A DNA stretch of 32,091 nt from Thermogladius sp. (GCA_009904025.1 WYEE01000109.1:1-32091), one strand, 5' to 3'; counted from the stretch's first letter, positions 17,490-26,972 are shown. Notes: a model not told the origin generated them from the sequence alone. Numbers and translations are program-made.

Positions 17490-18176
17490 GTGGCCCGGGT
17501 TAAATACCTCGGACACAGCGCGTTCGAGATAACCCTTAGAGGCTTCGACGGGAGAGATAAAACAATTCTAGTAGACCCGTGGATCGACAACCCGCTCAGC
17601 CCGGTTAAACTAAGCTACTTCCAGGGGAGGAGAGTAGACTACATCCTCGTTACACACGACCACGCCGACCATCTAGGCAACGCTTTTGACATAGCTAAGC
17701 TGACGAACGCCACTATAATAGGCGTGTTTGAGCTGGCTGAGGAGGCTGGTAGGATGGGTTTGAAGTCGATAGGAGGCAATATCGGCGGGGGTCTCAATGT
17801 AGGAGACCTAGAGATTGTCATGACGCCAGCTACACACAGCTCATTTAAGGGTGCACCCCTCGGATTCGTTGTAAGGGGCTTAGATGCCTCGTTCTACCAC
17901 GCGGGCGACACCGGTTTATTCAGTGAGATGAGTCTTATCGGAGAGCTATACAGTCCTGAGATAGCTATGCTACCGATAGGAGGGCATTTCACGATGGGCG
18001 TCAAAGAGGCTGTCAAAGCCGTCGAGCTGATCAGGCCCAGGGTTGTTATACCAATGCATTACAACACGTTCCCGCAGATTAAAGCCGACCCACTAAAGTT
18101 CAAGGAGCTAGTGGAGTCTCTGACCTCAAGCAGGGTAGTAGTATTGAAACCAGGCGAGGATCTCCAATACCCTTAA
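17490..18176 (+). CDS. Metal-dependent hydrolase, metallo-beta-lactamase fold (UPF0173-like)
   Basis: VKYLGHSAFEI, ILVTHDHADHLGN, ATHSSFKGAPLGFVV, YHAGDTGLF, PIGGHFTMGVKEA. Confidence 0.92.
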   Translation: MARVKYLGHSAFEITLRGFDGRDKTILVDPWIDNPLSPVKLSYFQGRRVDYILVTHDHADHLGNAFDIAKLTNATIIGVFELAEEAGRMGLKSIGGNIGGGLNVGDLEIVMTPATHSSFKGAPLGFVVRGLDASFYHAGDTGLFSEMSLIGELYSPEIAMLPIGGHFTMGVKEAVKAVELIRPRVVIPMHYNTFPQIKADPLKFKELVESLTSSRVVVLKPGEDLQYP

Positions 18177-18364
18177 CCAGGCCATAGCCTAACCGTGTTT
18201 ACGCTAGCCCGCAACCCTCTTTTACTCCAATCCCAGTAGCAGAAGACGAAATGCTCTATACTCGGGAGACGTCACTATGTTGAATGCCTCTCTGCGGAGG
18301 TTAGCACTGGGCCCTAACCCCAGTCTATACATGGATAAAAGGGAGTTCGATTAATATCAATAAT

Positions 18365-18476
18365 GGCCCCGCCATAAGAGCCCGTGTAACGGTAAACCCG
18401 TAGAGGTCGCGTGAACACGGGTGTCAGGGGCGGGGTACAACCCTCCCGCAGGGTTGTGGGAGTGTTTTGCGGGATT
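18365..18476 (+). ncRNA. Structured ncRNA candidate, H/ACA-like hairpin followed by ACA and a second hairpin
   Basis: GCCCCGCC(18366-73)/GGCGGGGT(18429-36) and CCCGTGT(18381-87)/ACACGGG(18415-21) stems with 7/7 internal loop; ACA at 18437; second stem TCCCGCA/TGCGGGA then TTTT. Confidence 0.45.
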
Positions 18477-18610
18477 TTCCTCTTAGGTAGCCTTTTGACC
18501 AGGCCTACAATCTATCCGCTTGAACAGTGTTTCCTATTGCTAGCATGAGTTTAATCGTGTTTATTTAAATCGCAACACCATAGTGTGATTTAAATTAAGC
18601 TGTTGAGGGA

Positions 18611-19699
18611 GTGACGTGTTTGCCTGGGGGCAAGCTTGATCTAGCTTTGAGGAACACAGTTGAGGTTATCCTACCTGAGGAGCTGGAGGCTAGGCTCTCT
18701 AGTGGTGGAAGGGTTACAGGGTACCTCGGCTTCGAGCCGAGCGGACTAGTGCATATCGGCTGGCTTGTCTGGATGTTTAAAGTGAGAGATTTGACTAGTG
18801 TAGGAGTCGACTTCACGATACTCGAGGCGACATGGCATGCCTTCATAAACGACAAGCTTGGAGGAGACCTTGAGCTAATAAGGAAGGCTGCGAAGCTTGT
18901 TAGACATGTTTTAAGGGCTGTGGGTGTAGAGAGCAACATAAGGTTTGTGGATGCGGAGGAGCTTGTGTCGGATGAAAAGTACTGGAGTCTACTCCTGAAG
19001 TCGGCTAAGTCGACGAGCCTCGCGAGGGTTAAGAGGGCTTTAACGATAATGGGGAGGAGGGCTGAGGAGGCTGAGTTAGACACCTCTAAGCTTATATACC
19101 CTTTGATGCAGGTCACAGACATATTCTACCTAGGCGTCGACATAGCTCTAGGAGGCTTAGACCAGAGGAAAGCTCACATGCTGGCCAGGGATATAGCTGA
19201 GAGATTAGGGTTCAAGAAGCCGATAGCAATGCACACACCAATAATCACAGCACTCAGCGGGCCTGGTCGCGGTGTGGGAGGCGGTGAAGTGGATGAAGCA
19301 CTAGCCGAGTCTAAGATGAGTAAGAGTAAGCCTGAGACAGCTATATTCGTCCACGACACACCTGAGGAGGTGGAGGCCAAGATCATGAAAGCCTACTGCC
19401 CTCCAAGAGTCGTTGAGTTCAACCCGGTTATAGATATAAACAAATACCTGTTGTTCCAGCAAGAAGGCTTTACATTGGTCGTCGAGAGGCCTGAAAAGTA
19501 TGGTGGGACAGTTGTCTACGAGAACTATAAAGAACTGGAGAAGGCCTATGTTGAGGGTAGACTACACCCTCTAGACTTGAAGAAAGCGACAGCAGAGTCT
19601 TTGAATAAACTGCTAGATGACGTTAGGAGAAAACTGTTCAGTAGCGGGGAGGCTGTTAGAATAATCGAAGAGTTGAAGGAGGCAAGGATCACAAGGTGA
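18611..19699 (+). CDS. tyrS: Tyrosyl-tRNA synthetase
   Basis: GYLGFEPSGLVHIGWL, YPLMQVTDIFYLGVDIALGGLDQRKAHMLAR, KMSKSKPETAI. Confidence 0.93.
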   Translation: MTCLPGGKLDLALRNTVEVILPEELEARLSSGGRVTGYLGFEPSGLVHIGWLVWMFKVRDLTSVGVDFTILEATWHAFINDKLGGDLELIRKAAKLVRHVLRAVGVESNIRFVDAEELVSDEKYWSLLLKSAKSTSLARVKRALTIMGRRAEEAELDTSKLIYPLMQVTDIFYLGVDIALGGLDQRKAHMLARDIAERLGFKKPIAMHTPIITALSGPGRGVGGGEVDEALAESKMSKSKPETAIFVHDTPEEVEAKIMKAYCPPRVVEFNPVIDINKYLLFQQEGFTLVVERPEKYGGTVVYENYKELEKAYVEGRLHPLDLKKATAESLNKLLDDVRRKLFSSGEAVRIIEELKEARITR

Positions 19700-19737
19700 G
19701 ATTTAAAATCCACATAGAAATCGATTTTAATAATAGC

Positions 19738-19840
19738 GGGCCGGTAGCTCAGCCTGGAAGAGCGCCGCCCTTGCAAGGGCCCGGTTCAACCGAGGTCGCG
19801 GGAAAGGCGGAGGTCCCGGGTTCAAGTCCCGGCCGGTCCA
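19738..19840 (+). tRNA. tRNA-Ala(TGC) with 29-nt intron at 37/38 (19776-19804)
   Basis: Acceptor GGGCCGG/CCGGTCC; anticodon stem CCGCC/GGCGG; loop CTTGCA|A; T-arm CCGGG-TTCAAGT-CCCGG. Confidence 0.92.
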
Positions 19841-19954
19841 ATGCGCCCATCCTTTAGAACAGTCCTTAGGGTGACAGCAGGTTTGGGATCCTAGATGCGG
19901 GTTCTATTGATGCTAATTATGCTAGGGTAAAAACATGTGATGTGAAGAATCCAC

Positions 19955-20215
19955 CTAGCTACTCTTAGCCTTGATTCTCTCCTCTACGACAATCATAGTT
20001 ATCGTGGTTCTAATATCAGGGAGCTTCCTCACTTTGTTTGTGACTATCTCTCTAATCTTCTCCAGCGAGTCAGACTCTATTTTAACCACAACATCGTACG
20101 TACCGTAAACAATGTAGGCTTCGGAAATCTCTGGGATCTTATACAACTCCTCCAGTACACGCGACTCCGCTCCAATCTCGGTCTGGATTAATACTATGGC
20201 TGTGGCTTTCGGCAT
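19955..20215 (-). CDS. Lrp/AsnC-type ligand-binding (RAM) domain protein without HTH
   Basis: MPKATAIVLIQTEIGAESRVLEELYKIPEISEAYIVYGTYDVVVKIESDSLEKIREIV. Confidence 0.9.
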   Translation of the reverse strand: MPKATAIVLIQTEIGAESRVLEELYKIPEISEAYIVYGTYDVVVKIESDSLEKIREIVTNKVRKLPDIRTTITMIVVEERIKAKSS

Positions 20216-20273
20216 TTCACATCCCAATATTATAAAAGGCAGTGGATAAAATAAATATTTGACGCTGAAAACC

Positions 20274-20786
20274 TTGCCTAGGATACTGATCATCTATAAG
20301 AGAGAGGACGACCCGGGGAAGAACACGTCTCTCAAAATGGTTAGAATGGGGCTCGCCGAGATTGTGAAGCCCAGCCTAGTTAGAAGAGGCGTCGTGTTAA
20401 ACCCTTTCTCAAACGATTACCTGGGCCCCTGGCTTAGGGGTGAAGTCGTGTTAAACGGCATTGTTGTCGTTGACGCTAGTTGGAGAAGACTCCAACCAGG
20501 AGTCTTCCACGGTATTAGGGGTAGACACGTCAAACTACCGCCTCTCATAGCAGCGAACCCGGTGAATTACGGTAAGCCTTGTATTCTTTCGAGTATAGAG
20601 GCAGTGGCAGCATCCTTATTCATAACTGGTTTCAAAGACTACTATCAGAAACTACAGGGCTTGTTCAAGTGGATGAAGACGTTCAACGACCTTAACAACG
20701 ATTTGCTAGAAGAGTACTCTAAAGCGTCTACATTAGAAGAACTAGAGAACGCGATAAGAGAGTTCTGGGAGAACCCTCCATGCTAG
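20274..20786 (+). CDS. tsr3: rRNA aminocarboxypropyltransferase Tsr3 homolog (DUF367)
   Basis: PRILIIYKREDDPGKNTSLKMVRMGLAE...VVVDASWRRL...RGRHVKLPPLIAANPVNYGKPCILSSIEAVAASLFITGF; start uncertain. Confidence 0.88.
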   Translation: MPRILIIYKREDDPGKNTSLKMVRMGLAEIVKPSLVRRGVVLNPFSNDYLGPWLRGEVVLNGIVVVDASWRRLQPGVFHGIRGRHVKLPPLIAANPVNYGKPCILSSIEAVAASLFITGFKDYYQKLQGLFKWMKTFNDLNNDLLEEYSKASTLEELENAIREFWENPPC

Positions 20787-21105
20787 TGGGCCGGGGAATA
20801 ACCCGTCTTCTGTAACACGCCCGCATTTGACTAAGCGGCCTTAACCGGTCCGGCGACCAATCACCCCGGTGCCAGGCCTTACACCCCACGGGGCGGCCGT
20901 TTCAACGCATCCACCACCATTCTCGGTTGGTTACCAGGCCCTCGTCGCCGAGGGCCTCGCGCAACCTCATCGACATACAGTGGTGGCCGTGTCGTTTCTG
21001 TGCCGTTGCCACGGGGACTGCCCGTGCTCCTTGCGGAGCCGTGGGGTCGCCTGGTGGACGGTGTTTCCTCACCCCTGGACGGGGCGTAGCGGGCTCCCCG
21101 GCCCA
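20787..21105 (-). ncRNA. rnpB: RNase P RNA
   Basis: Minus strand: closing stem TGGGCCGGGGA/TCCCCGGCCCA, GGTGAGGAAAC (CR I-like), GGCAACGGCACAGAAACGA, 3' TTACAGAAGACGGGTTATTCCCCGGCC (CR V-like). Confidence 0.85.
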
Positions 21106-21144
21106 GGTGAAATATTTCGTTTTAAGTCCTCTTAAGCATGAGTA

Positions 21145-21417
21145 TTAGAATTTCTTCCTCAAGCTTATGGATATGTAAGAGAGGATCCTGCCTCTAACCC
21201 TTTCACTACCTATTTCAACTTTCACGAGCTCTAAGCCATCCCCCAGCCTCTGGGCCAGCTCGTTGTACACGTCTACAGCCCTAGATATGTAGGGTCCCCT
21301 ACCCTTAATCACTATGAGACCCGGCCGCTCCTGGAAGCCTACGATCGCTTCTACAACATAGTCGTCGAGACTGTTCCTTCTCACCTCAATCACTTTGTTC
21401 ACGATACTCTCGCCCAT
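21145..21417 (-). CDS. Alba-family DNA/RNA-binding protein (paralog 2)
   Basis: VVEAIVGFQERPGLIVIKGRGPYISRAVDVYNELAQRLGDGLELVKVEIGSERV. Confidence 0.85.
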   Translation of the reverse strand: MGESIVNKVIEVRRNSLDDYVVEAIVGFQERPGLIVIKGRGPYISRAVDVYNELAQRLGDGLELVKVEIGSERVRGRILSYISISLRKKF

Positions 21418-21845
21418 TCCAAACCTCCTCCGTTCAATGTTAGCTTAAGAAAGATAAGAATTAAACTTTTTATTTAGACGCCCGGTTAGGGAACCGATGG
21501 TTTTACAGGTTCGGTTCCAATACAGCCTCTGGACATAATAATAAGGTGAGCATCCGGAACCTAACGTTCCCTAGGGTTGGTTCAACTAGACACACCAGAA
21601 GTTCCCCCTACCCCTTTTCTTCCAATCCAACAATTAATCGTTATCCAACGTTTAATTAGAATAGTTTGTATAATGAGATCCTTCAAGATGATTAAGAAAC
21701 AAAGTTTCTTTTGAACAAATTTTCTTATAAAAAAGCGAGAACAGTATGGCCTGGTCTCAACATCTTTGGATGTTGATAGCAGAATATAGGGGGAAACCTT
21801 GGGTTCGTGCCCATTGCTTCAACTGGATTCCCTGGACACGCGGTG

Positions 21846-24800
21846 TCACAATGTGTTAGTAAGTGCGCTGCCTCTCGATGTTGAAGGTGTTGTTTGAATC
21901 AAGTTGAGTCTGCTAAGGCTGTCTACAAGCTTGGCTATTTCGACGGCGGAGCTCGCCCCTCCGTTTACTATTTCATCTATAGTCTCCTCCATCCTCCTCG
22001 TTGTTTCAACACTTATTAGGTCGGGGAATTCGGAGGCTAAATGTTTGTATACCTCGATACCCAGTTTAGTGGCTACTAGCCTCCTCCTCTTCGCGCTCTC
22101 GATAACATAGCCGTGCCGCTTAATGCTCTCAACTATCTTGGCGTAAGTGCTTGGTCTACCTATACCGGTCCTCTTCATTAAGAGGACTATATCGCCCTCG
22201 CTGTACAAGGCTGTACGGCTGCCTCTCACGCACTGCGCGGACAGGACGCCGACTCTAGCATTGTCTAACCCTATTTTAGCCAACTTGGGTGGTTGAATAA
22301 GGTTGAAACCGTTTTCGACAATATCCTCTATTAATCTTAGGCTGGAGATATGGATGTCATCAACGTACACATCGTATTCGGATACTGTAGCTTTAAACGG
22401 CTTCATCTGGCTTGCTATAAACCTCCTGAAGATCAGGTCGTATACCTTAAGGTGGAGCTTTGTTAAAGGCCTAGTCAACGCTAGTACACCCTCTGTTAAA
22501 GCCTTCTCGAGCATCTCAACGTCCAGCGGTCTTGTCGGCCTGATTGCCTCATGCGCCCCACTACCACCCCAGCTACTCGGGTTTGCGAGAGACATCAAGT
22601 TTTTCGACTCAAGGTATTTCAAAGCTACATTCACGCCTGTAGGCGAGACGTGCGTTGAATCAGTTCTATGGTATGTTATCAAACCCATTTCAAACAAGTC
22701 TTGAGCCAACCTCATGGCGAGGCCCGAGGACAAGCCTATCCTCGAGGAAGCGACAAGGTACTCGTCTGTGGTAAATGGTGGGGGCGGGCTAAACGTCTCG
22801 ACACTCGTGGACTTCTTTACCAGAATAATATTCTTGCTTGACACTATCTTATCAGCCGTGGACTTTTCTTCAACACAAACGTTCAATCGATCGACTGCCG
22901 GAAGGTCTAGTAGGATGCTCACCTTCCAGCACTTAGACTCATTATACTCCCTCATCCTTTCGACTATGAAGCCTAGTACGGGTGTTTGGACTCTCCCTGC
23001 CCCAAGGAACCTGGCGTTGTACTTGGACTGCAGGTAGGTGCTTAGGCTGAAGCCTACAAGCCTGTCGAGCACTCTCCTGTAGATCTCTGCTTCAACCATC
23101 CTCTTGTTAACCACTCTCTTATTCTCCAAGGCCTTGAAGAACTCCCTCAAAGTTATCTCATGCATTTCAACCCTGTATACTTGTTTACCGAGATACCTAA
23201 TCGATAAGAAGACGTCGTAGGCGATCTTCTCACCCTCCTCATCAGGGTCTGTAGCTATGTAGACCTCGTCAACCTCCCTCGCAACCTTCCTGAGAGCAGC
23301 CACCGTCTCGGCGGAGTCACTGTACAACCTACTCCCGCACCTAGGGCATGTGTCGCCGTGAGTGAATTGTGTACCGCACACTAGGCATTTCTTAATAGAC
23401 TCGTAGACTGGGGATATAGTACCGTCCTCGAATACTACACCATGTAAGCCCATGCCCGGTTTAGTTGTCAGGTCGTATAAGTGGCCCCGAGTAGCCATTA
23501 TACTTAAATGTATAACCTGGTTGTCACGTACAAAGGGGATCTCGTATACGGGTGTCCTACCAATAACCCTCTTCAACGGTTTACCGAAAAAACCCGCTAT
23601 CGTCCTGGCTTTAGTAGGGGATTCAACGATGACGAGGATGCTCTTGAAGCTGAATGCATCACCGGCACCGCGCCTCGACTCCTCTATTAAAGACGCCTCT
23701 TTGCCTAGGTCGACTCGGTCTAGCCTTGTTATAGTGAAAGAGTCGTTGGAAATATTCTTCAAACGAGTTTCAAGCCCTTTAACCACATTCTCTAGCAGAG
23801 CATGCTCGAAGACTATGGACAACCCGTGTGTCATACGACCCTTAAACATCCTGCTAGACCTACCTGTCGCCTGGACGTACGTCATCAAGTCGGGTACTAG
23901 AACCAGGACACCGCTCTCAGTATGGATTAATGTTAGTGAGCCTGCTTCGATAACCCTGCCCGCGGCTACTATGCCCTCTACCTTCTCCACGACCAGGCTT
24001 TTAATCTCCCTTAAACGGGCGACAATGTTTCTGAGGTAGCCGGTTAAAACCTCCTCGCTCATTTTACCTTTGAGAACCTGGGATACAAGCCTGAGTTCTC
24101 CAGGTGAGAGTTTCAGGGCGTAGTTTTTCAGTTCTTGCAACACACCCTCTAAACCAGCCACATTATTCTCCTTAACTAGGATAGCCAATCTTATCAAACC
24201 GCTCAGGTTTGAAGCGTAGTCCTCGAGCCTGATAGAGAAGAGGGGGGTGCCGAGGAAGACCACGACTCTTATAGCCTCGGGTGCGTCTATGCCTCTAACG
24301 CTTACACCGTAATAGTTCGCACTACCGTAGATGAAATCCGCCTCCCCACTCCTAAGCCTCTTTATAGACTCAGGGCTGGCCTCCTCGAATCTTAAACCAG
24401 CCTGCTCCAACTTGCTCTTTAATTCATCAAGGCATTTCTCAAAGAAACGTCTAAAGGGGTGTCTAGGGCTAACGTAGATTATCCCGCCTCTACCCAGTCT
24501 CTTGAAGTACTCGACTACAGTGTCACAGGATTCAACTGTTAGATAAGTGTCTGTCACGTCTCTGCCGTAGACCGTTACCCCCGAGATATCTATTTTCAAA
24601 AGCTCTCTGAGAACCCGAGAGTAGAGGCCCTTCATCCTCCCTGTCGCGGAGGAGAATATCACTTGCTTCACCCCTCTATTAGTGGACTCCCCTATCCTTC
24701 TATCTATCTCAAGTAGTTCCCCGATGAGCTTCCGGTACTCTTCGTCATCGCCGAGGGTTTTAGATACAAGTATTTTCCAATGGAGACCTAGTTTTGTTTT

Positions 24801-25469
24801 AACCAGGCCTATAACATCATCATTGAAACCCAGTATCTTCAACAGTCTCACAATGTTCTTCTGGCTTCTAAGCAGGCTATCCACGTCATCGACGATCACT
24901 ATGTCCACGCCTGAGGAAGATAGAGCGTGCTCGTACTTTGAGAAGAAGCTGTTTGTTGCAACCAGGACGTCGAAACCACCGTTCGCGATATCGCTTATAA
25001 GATTCTCCTTCGCCTTCTTAGAGAGTTTTGAGTCGTAGGCGTGCACCCTCAAGTTGAGCTTCATCTTCTCGACTATTTCACGCATCCTGCTGTGAACCTG
25101 GTTTACGAGAGCTCTTGTGGGGACCAGGAATAAGATTCTCTTCTTGTAGAATGCTGAGGAGTAGACGGCGTAGACTATGAGTAATGTCGTTTTCCCTAAC
25201 CCGGTCGGCGCTATAATGGCTGTGCTCTCCCCGCTTAGAAACCTCATAGCCCAGGCTCTCTGCCCACCCCACATTGAGGAGCCAATGGACTTCTCGAAGA
25301 AGATGGTGAAGTCTTCTAGCTCTTTATTTAGAAACTCCTCTAAGCTGGCCTCGGAGCTCTTCTTTCTTAGACAGTTATCGCAAACGCCATGAGACTCCAA
25401 TTCGAGAGCCGATACACCGCCGCCGCAGAGAGGACAAGACGATAGGTATAATGGGTTCAGCTTAAGCAT
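21846..25469 (-). CDS. rgy: Reverse gyrase
   Basis: N-terminal CPLCGGG...CDNC, helicase APTGLGKTT, DDVDSLL, topo IA VESPTKARTIAGFF, ATDPDEEGEKIAYD, GLITYHRTDSTHVS; 1207 aa. Confidence 0.97.
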   Translation of the reverse strand: MLKLNPLYLSSCPLCGGGVSALELESHGVCDNCLRKKSSEASLEEFLNKELEDFTIFFEKSIGSSMWGGQRAWAMRFLSGESTAIIAPTGLGKTTLLIVYAVYSSAFYKKRILFLVPTRALVNQVHSRMREIVEKMKLNLRVHAYDSKLSKKAKENLISDIANGGFDVLVATNSFFSKYEHALSSSGVDIVIVDDVDSLLRSQKNIVRLLKILGFNDDVIGLVKTKLGLHWKILVSKTLGDDEEYRKLIGELLEIDRRIGESTNRGVKQVIFSSATGRMKGLYSRVLRELLKIDISGVTVYGRDVTDTYLTVESCDTVVEYFKRLGRGGIIYVSPRHPFRRFFEKCLDELKSKLEQAGLRFEEASPESIKRLRSGEADFIYGSANYYGVSVRGIDAPEAIRVVVFLGTPLFSIRLEDYASNLSGLIRLAILVKENNVAGLEGVLQELKNYALKLSPGELRLVSQVLKGKMSEEVLTGYLRNIVARLREIKSLVVEKVEGIVAAGRVIEAGSLTLIHTESGVLVLVPDLMTYVQATGRSSRMFKGRMTHGLSIVFEHALLENVVKGLETRLKNISNDSFTITRLDRVDLGKEASLIEESRRGAGDAFSFKSILVIVESPTKARTIAGFFGKPLKRVIGRTPVYEIPFVRDNQVIHLSIMATRGHLYDLTTKPGMGLHGVVFEDGTISPVYESIKKCLVCGTQFTHGDTCPRCGSRLYSDSAETVAALRKVAREVDEVYIATDPDEEGEKIAYDVFLSIRYLGKQVYRVEMHEITLREFFKALENKRVVNKRMVEAEIYRRVLDRLVGFSLSTYLQSKYNARFLGAGRVQTPVLGFIVERMREYNESKCWKVSILLDLPAVDRLNVCVEEKSTADKIVSSKNIILVKKSTSVETFSPPPPFTTDEYLVASSRIGLSSGLAMRLAQDLFEMGLITYHRTDSTHVSPTGVNVALKYLESKNLMSLANPSSWGGSGAHEAIRPTRPLDVEMLEKALTEGVLALTRPLTKLHLKVYDLIFRRFIASQMKPFKATVSEYDVYVDDIHISSLRLIEDIVENGFNLIQPPKLAKIGLDNARVGVLSAQCVRGSRTALYSEGDIVLLMKRTGIGRPSTYAKIVESIKRHGYVIESAKRRRLVATKLGIEVYKHLASEFPDLISVETTRRMEETIDEIVNGGASSAVEIAKLVDSLSRLNLIQTTPSTSRGSALTNTL

Positions 25470-25629
25470 TTGCCTTAAAGCCCCTATGAGGTTATCCCGT
25501 TGAATTAAAGTGTTTAAAGAAGCGTGCTACAGTATTACCGGCTCTCAACCAGGGATAGTAAAGCTTTTATACGGTTTACCTAATGTTATAGATTTCAGCC
25601 ATACACCATGTTATAAGTGGGTGAAGGAA

Positions 25630-25923
25630 ATGGCAGTCCAACCGCAGAGTGCCAACACCGTATTAGTTGGTAAGAAGCCTGTAATGAACTACGTGATAGC
25701 TGTACTAACCCTAGTCCACCAGGGTATCAAAGAGATCTACATTAAGGCCCGTGGCAGGGCGATCAGCAAGGCCGTAGACACGGTCGAAATAGTTAGGAAC
25801 AGGTTCCTACCGGGCAAGGTCGATGTAGACGAGATCAAGATAGGCAGCCAAACCGTGACAAACCCCCAGGGCAAGGAGAGCAGGGTCAGCATCATCGAGA
25901 TCAAGATCAAGGTCAAGGAGTAA
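25630..25923 (+). CDS. albA: DNA/RNA-binding protein Alba
   Basis: [61 protein letters not shown] at 25630 inside the longer ORF. Confidence 0.95.
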   Translation: MAVQPQSANTVLVGKKPVMNYVIAVLTLVHQGIKEIYIKARGRAISKAVDTVEIVRNRFLPGKVDVDEIKIGSQTVTNPQGKESRVSIIEIKIKVKE

Positions 25924-25977
25924 AGAGGCCTAGAGGAAACGGAGAAGAGAGTAAACATTATTTTTAATAAAAACCCA

Positions 25978-26268
25978 TTAACAAACATCCTTTAGACGCC
26001 TCCTCCAAGCCGAGTACTCCTCGGCCAAACGCCTCAAGTATTCAACAGGGCTCACGCACTCGTACTCCATCTCGCCTGTTTTAACAAGGAGACTCAGCTT
26101 GATCAACCTCCTTACGATGTTCAAGGCGGTTTTATTAGAGTAGCAGAACTTCTCCCTTAAAACGTCGGCCGCCTCACCTAGATTAATAGGGGTTTGCCTC
26201 TCCAGGCACAACGCGACATACGATGCTAGCTCTCTTCTCCTAAGGGATTTACCCCCTGGGCCATCCAT
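25978..26268 (-). CDS. Small hypothetical protein, probable winged-helix fold
   Basis: Intact 96-aa ORF, INLGEAADVLREKFCYSNKTALNIVRRLIKLSLLVKTGEMEYECV. Confidence 0.5.
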   Translation of the reverse strand: MDGPGGKSLRRRELASYVALCLERQTPINLGEAADVLREKFCYSNKTALNIVRRLIKLSLLVKTGEMEYECVSPVEYLRRLAEEYSAWRRRLKDVC

Positions 26269-26324
26269 GGCTACACCTAGCTTGAAATAAGTGTGCCGGG
26301 AATAAAATTAAAAATGGTGGTGGC

Positions 26325-26972
26325 TTGCCTCGCGTGAAAGCAGGTAGTGTTGTCGTAGAGACCTGGAGGCTGGGCTTAGATGAATTAATATCCATACTAC
26401 GCGTTTTAGCAGGGGAGAGTAGAGTGGGATTGCTAACAAAACCATCTCTCATCCAGGTAAAGGTTGGCAATGGGGTCGTCTACGTAGCAGTCCCACAGTT
26501 CAGCTTAGTGGTGGTTGGTGATGAAGCTTCACCCCTATCTCAGAGTCTACTCGGTGACCGGAGAGCCTATATCCTGGAGGGGGATACCTGGCTGGACTTA
26601 AAATGGGTTGAAGCAGGATCTCTACTAGCACTGCTGGAAGGCCTGGTAGAATGCACGAGGGGTTCTAGGTGCGGGAGAGTGGGGCTAGATACTCGAGTTG
26701 ACGTGTACTTTGAGCTTACAAACGAGAAATGCGAGAGGGTTTTGACCACAGGATTCTACACAGCCCCATACCACTACATCGTAGAAGCCTCTCATGGAGA
26801 TTACGGGTTCGAGCCAGGTTTAACCTCATACCCCGGGGGCGGCAGGTTGATTGAACTCTTCTATGGTGGGAGGGTCTCGATAAGGCTTAAGATTCCACAT
26901 GGCTGCAGGAGGTTCGAGACAGCACTCTTCATAGGCTTATTAGATGCCCTCCTCTACGTGTTAGAGGGTTGA
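26325..26972 (+). CDS. Hypothetical protein
   Basis: Intact 215-aa ORF in an otherwise unoccupied interval; no family recognised. Confidence 0.65.
   Translation: MPRVKAGSVVVETWRLGLDELISILRVLAGESRVGLLTKPSLIQVKVGNGVVYVAVPQFSLVVVGDEASPLSQSLLGDRRAYILEGDTWLDLKWVEAGSLLALLEGLVECTRGSRCGRVGLDTRVDVYFELTNEKCERVLTTGFYTAPYHYIVEASHGDYGFEPGLTSYPGGGRLIELFYGGRVSIRLKIPHGCRRFETALFIGLLDALLYVLEG

Noticed and set aside
20869-21148. 88-aa and 73-aa plus-strand ORFs
   Set aside because: Lie antisense within the RNase P RNA gene.
22303-24039. Plus-strand ORFs of 107-195 aa inside reverse gyrase
   Set aside because: Shadow ORFs antisense to a clear reverse gyrase; low-complexity Ser/Thr/Leu composition.
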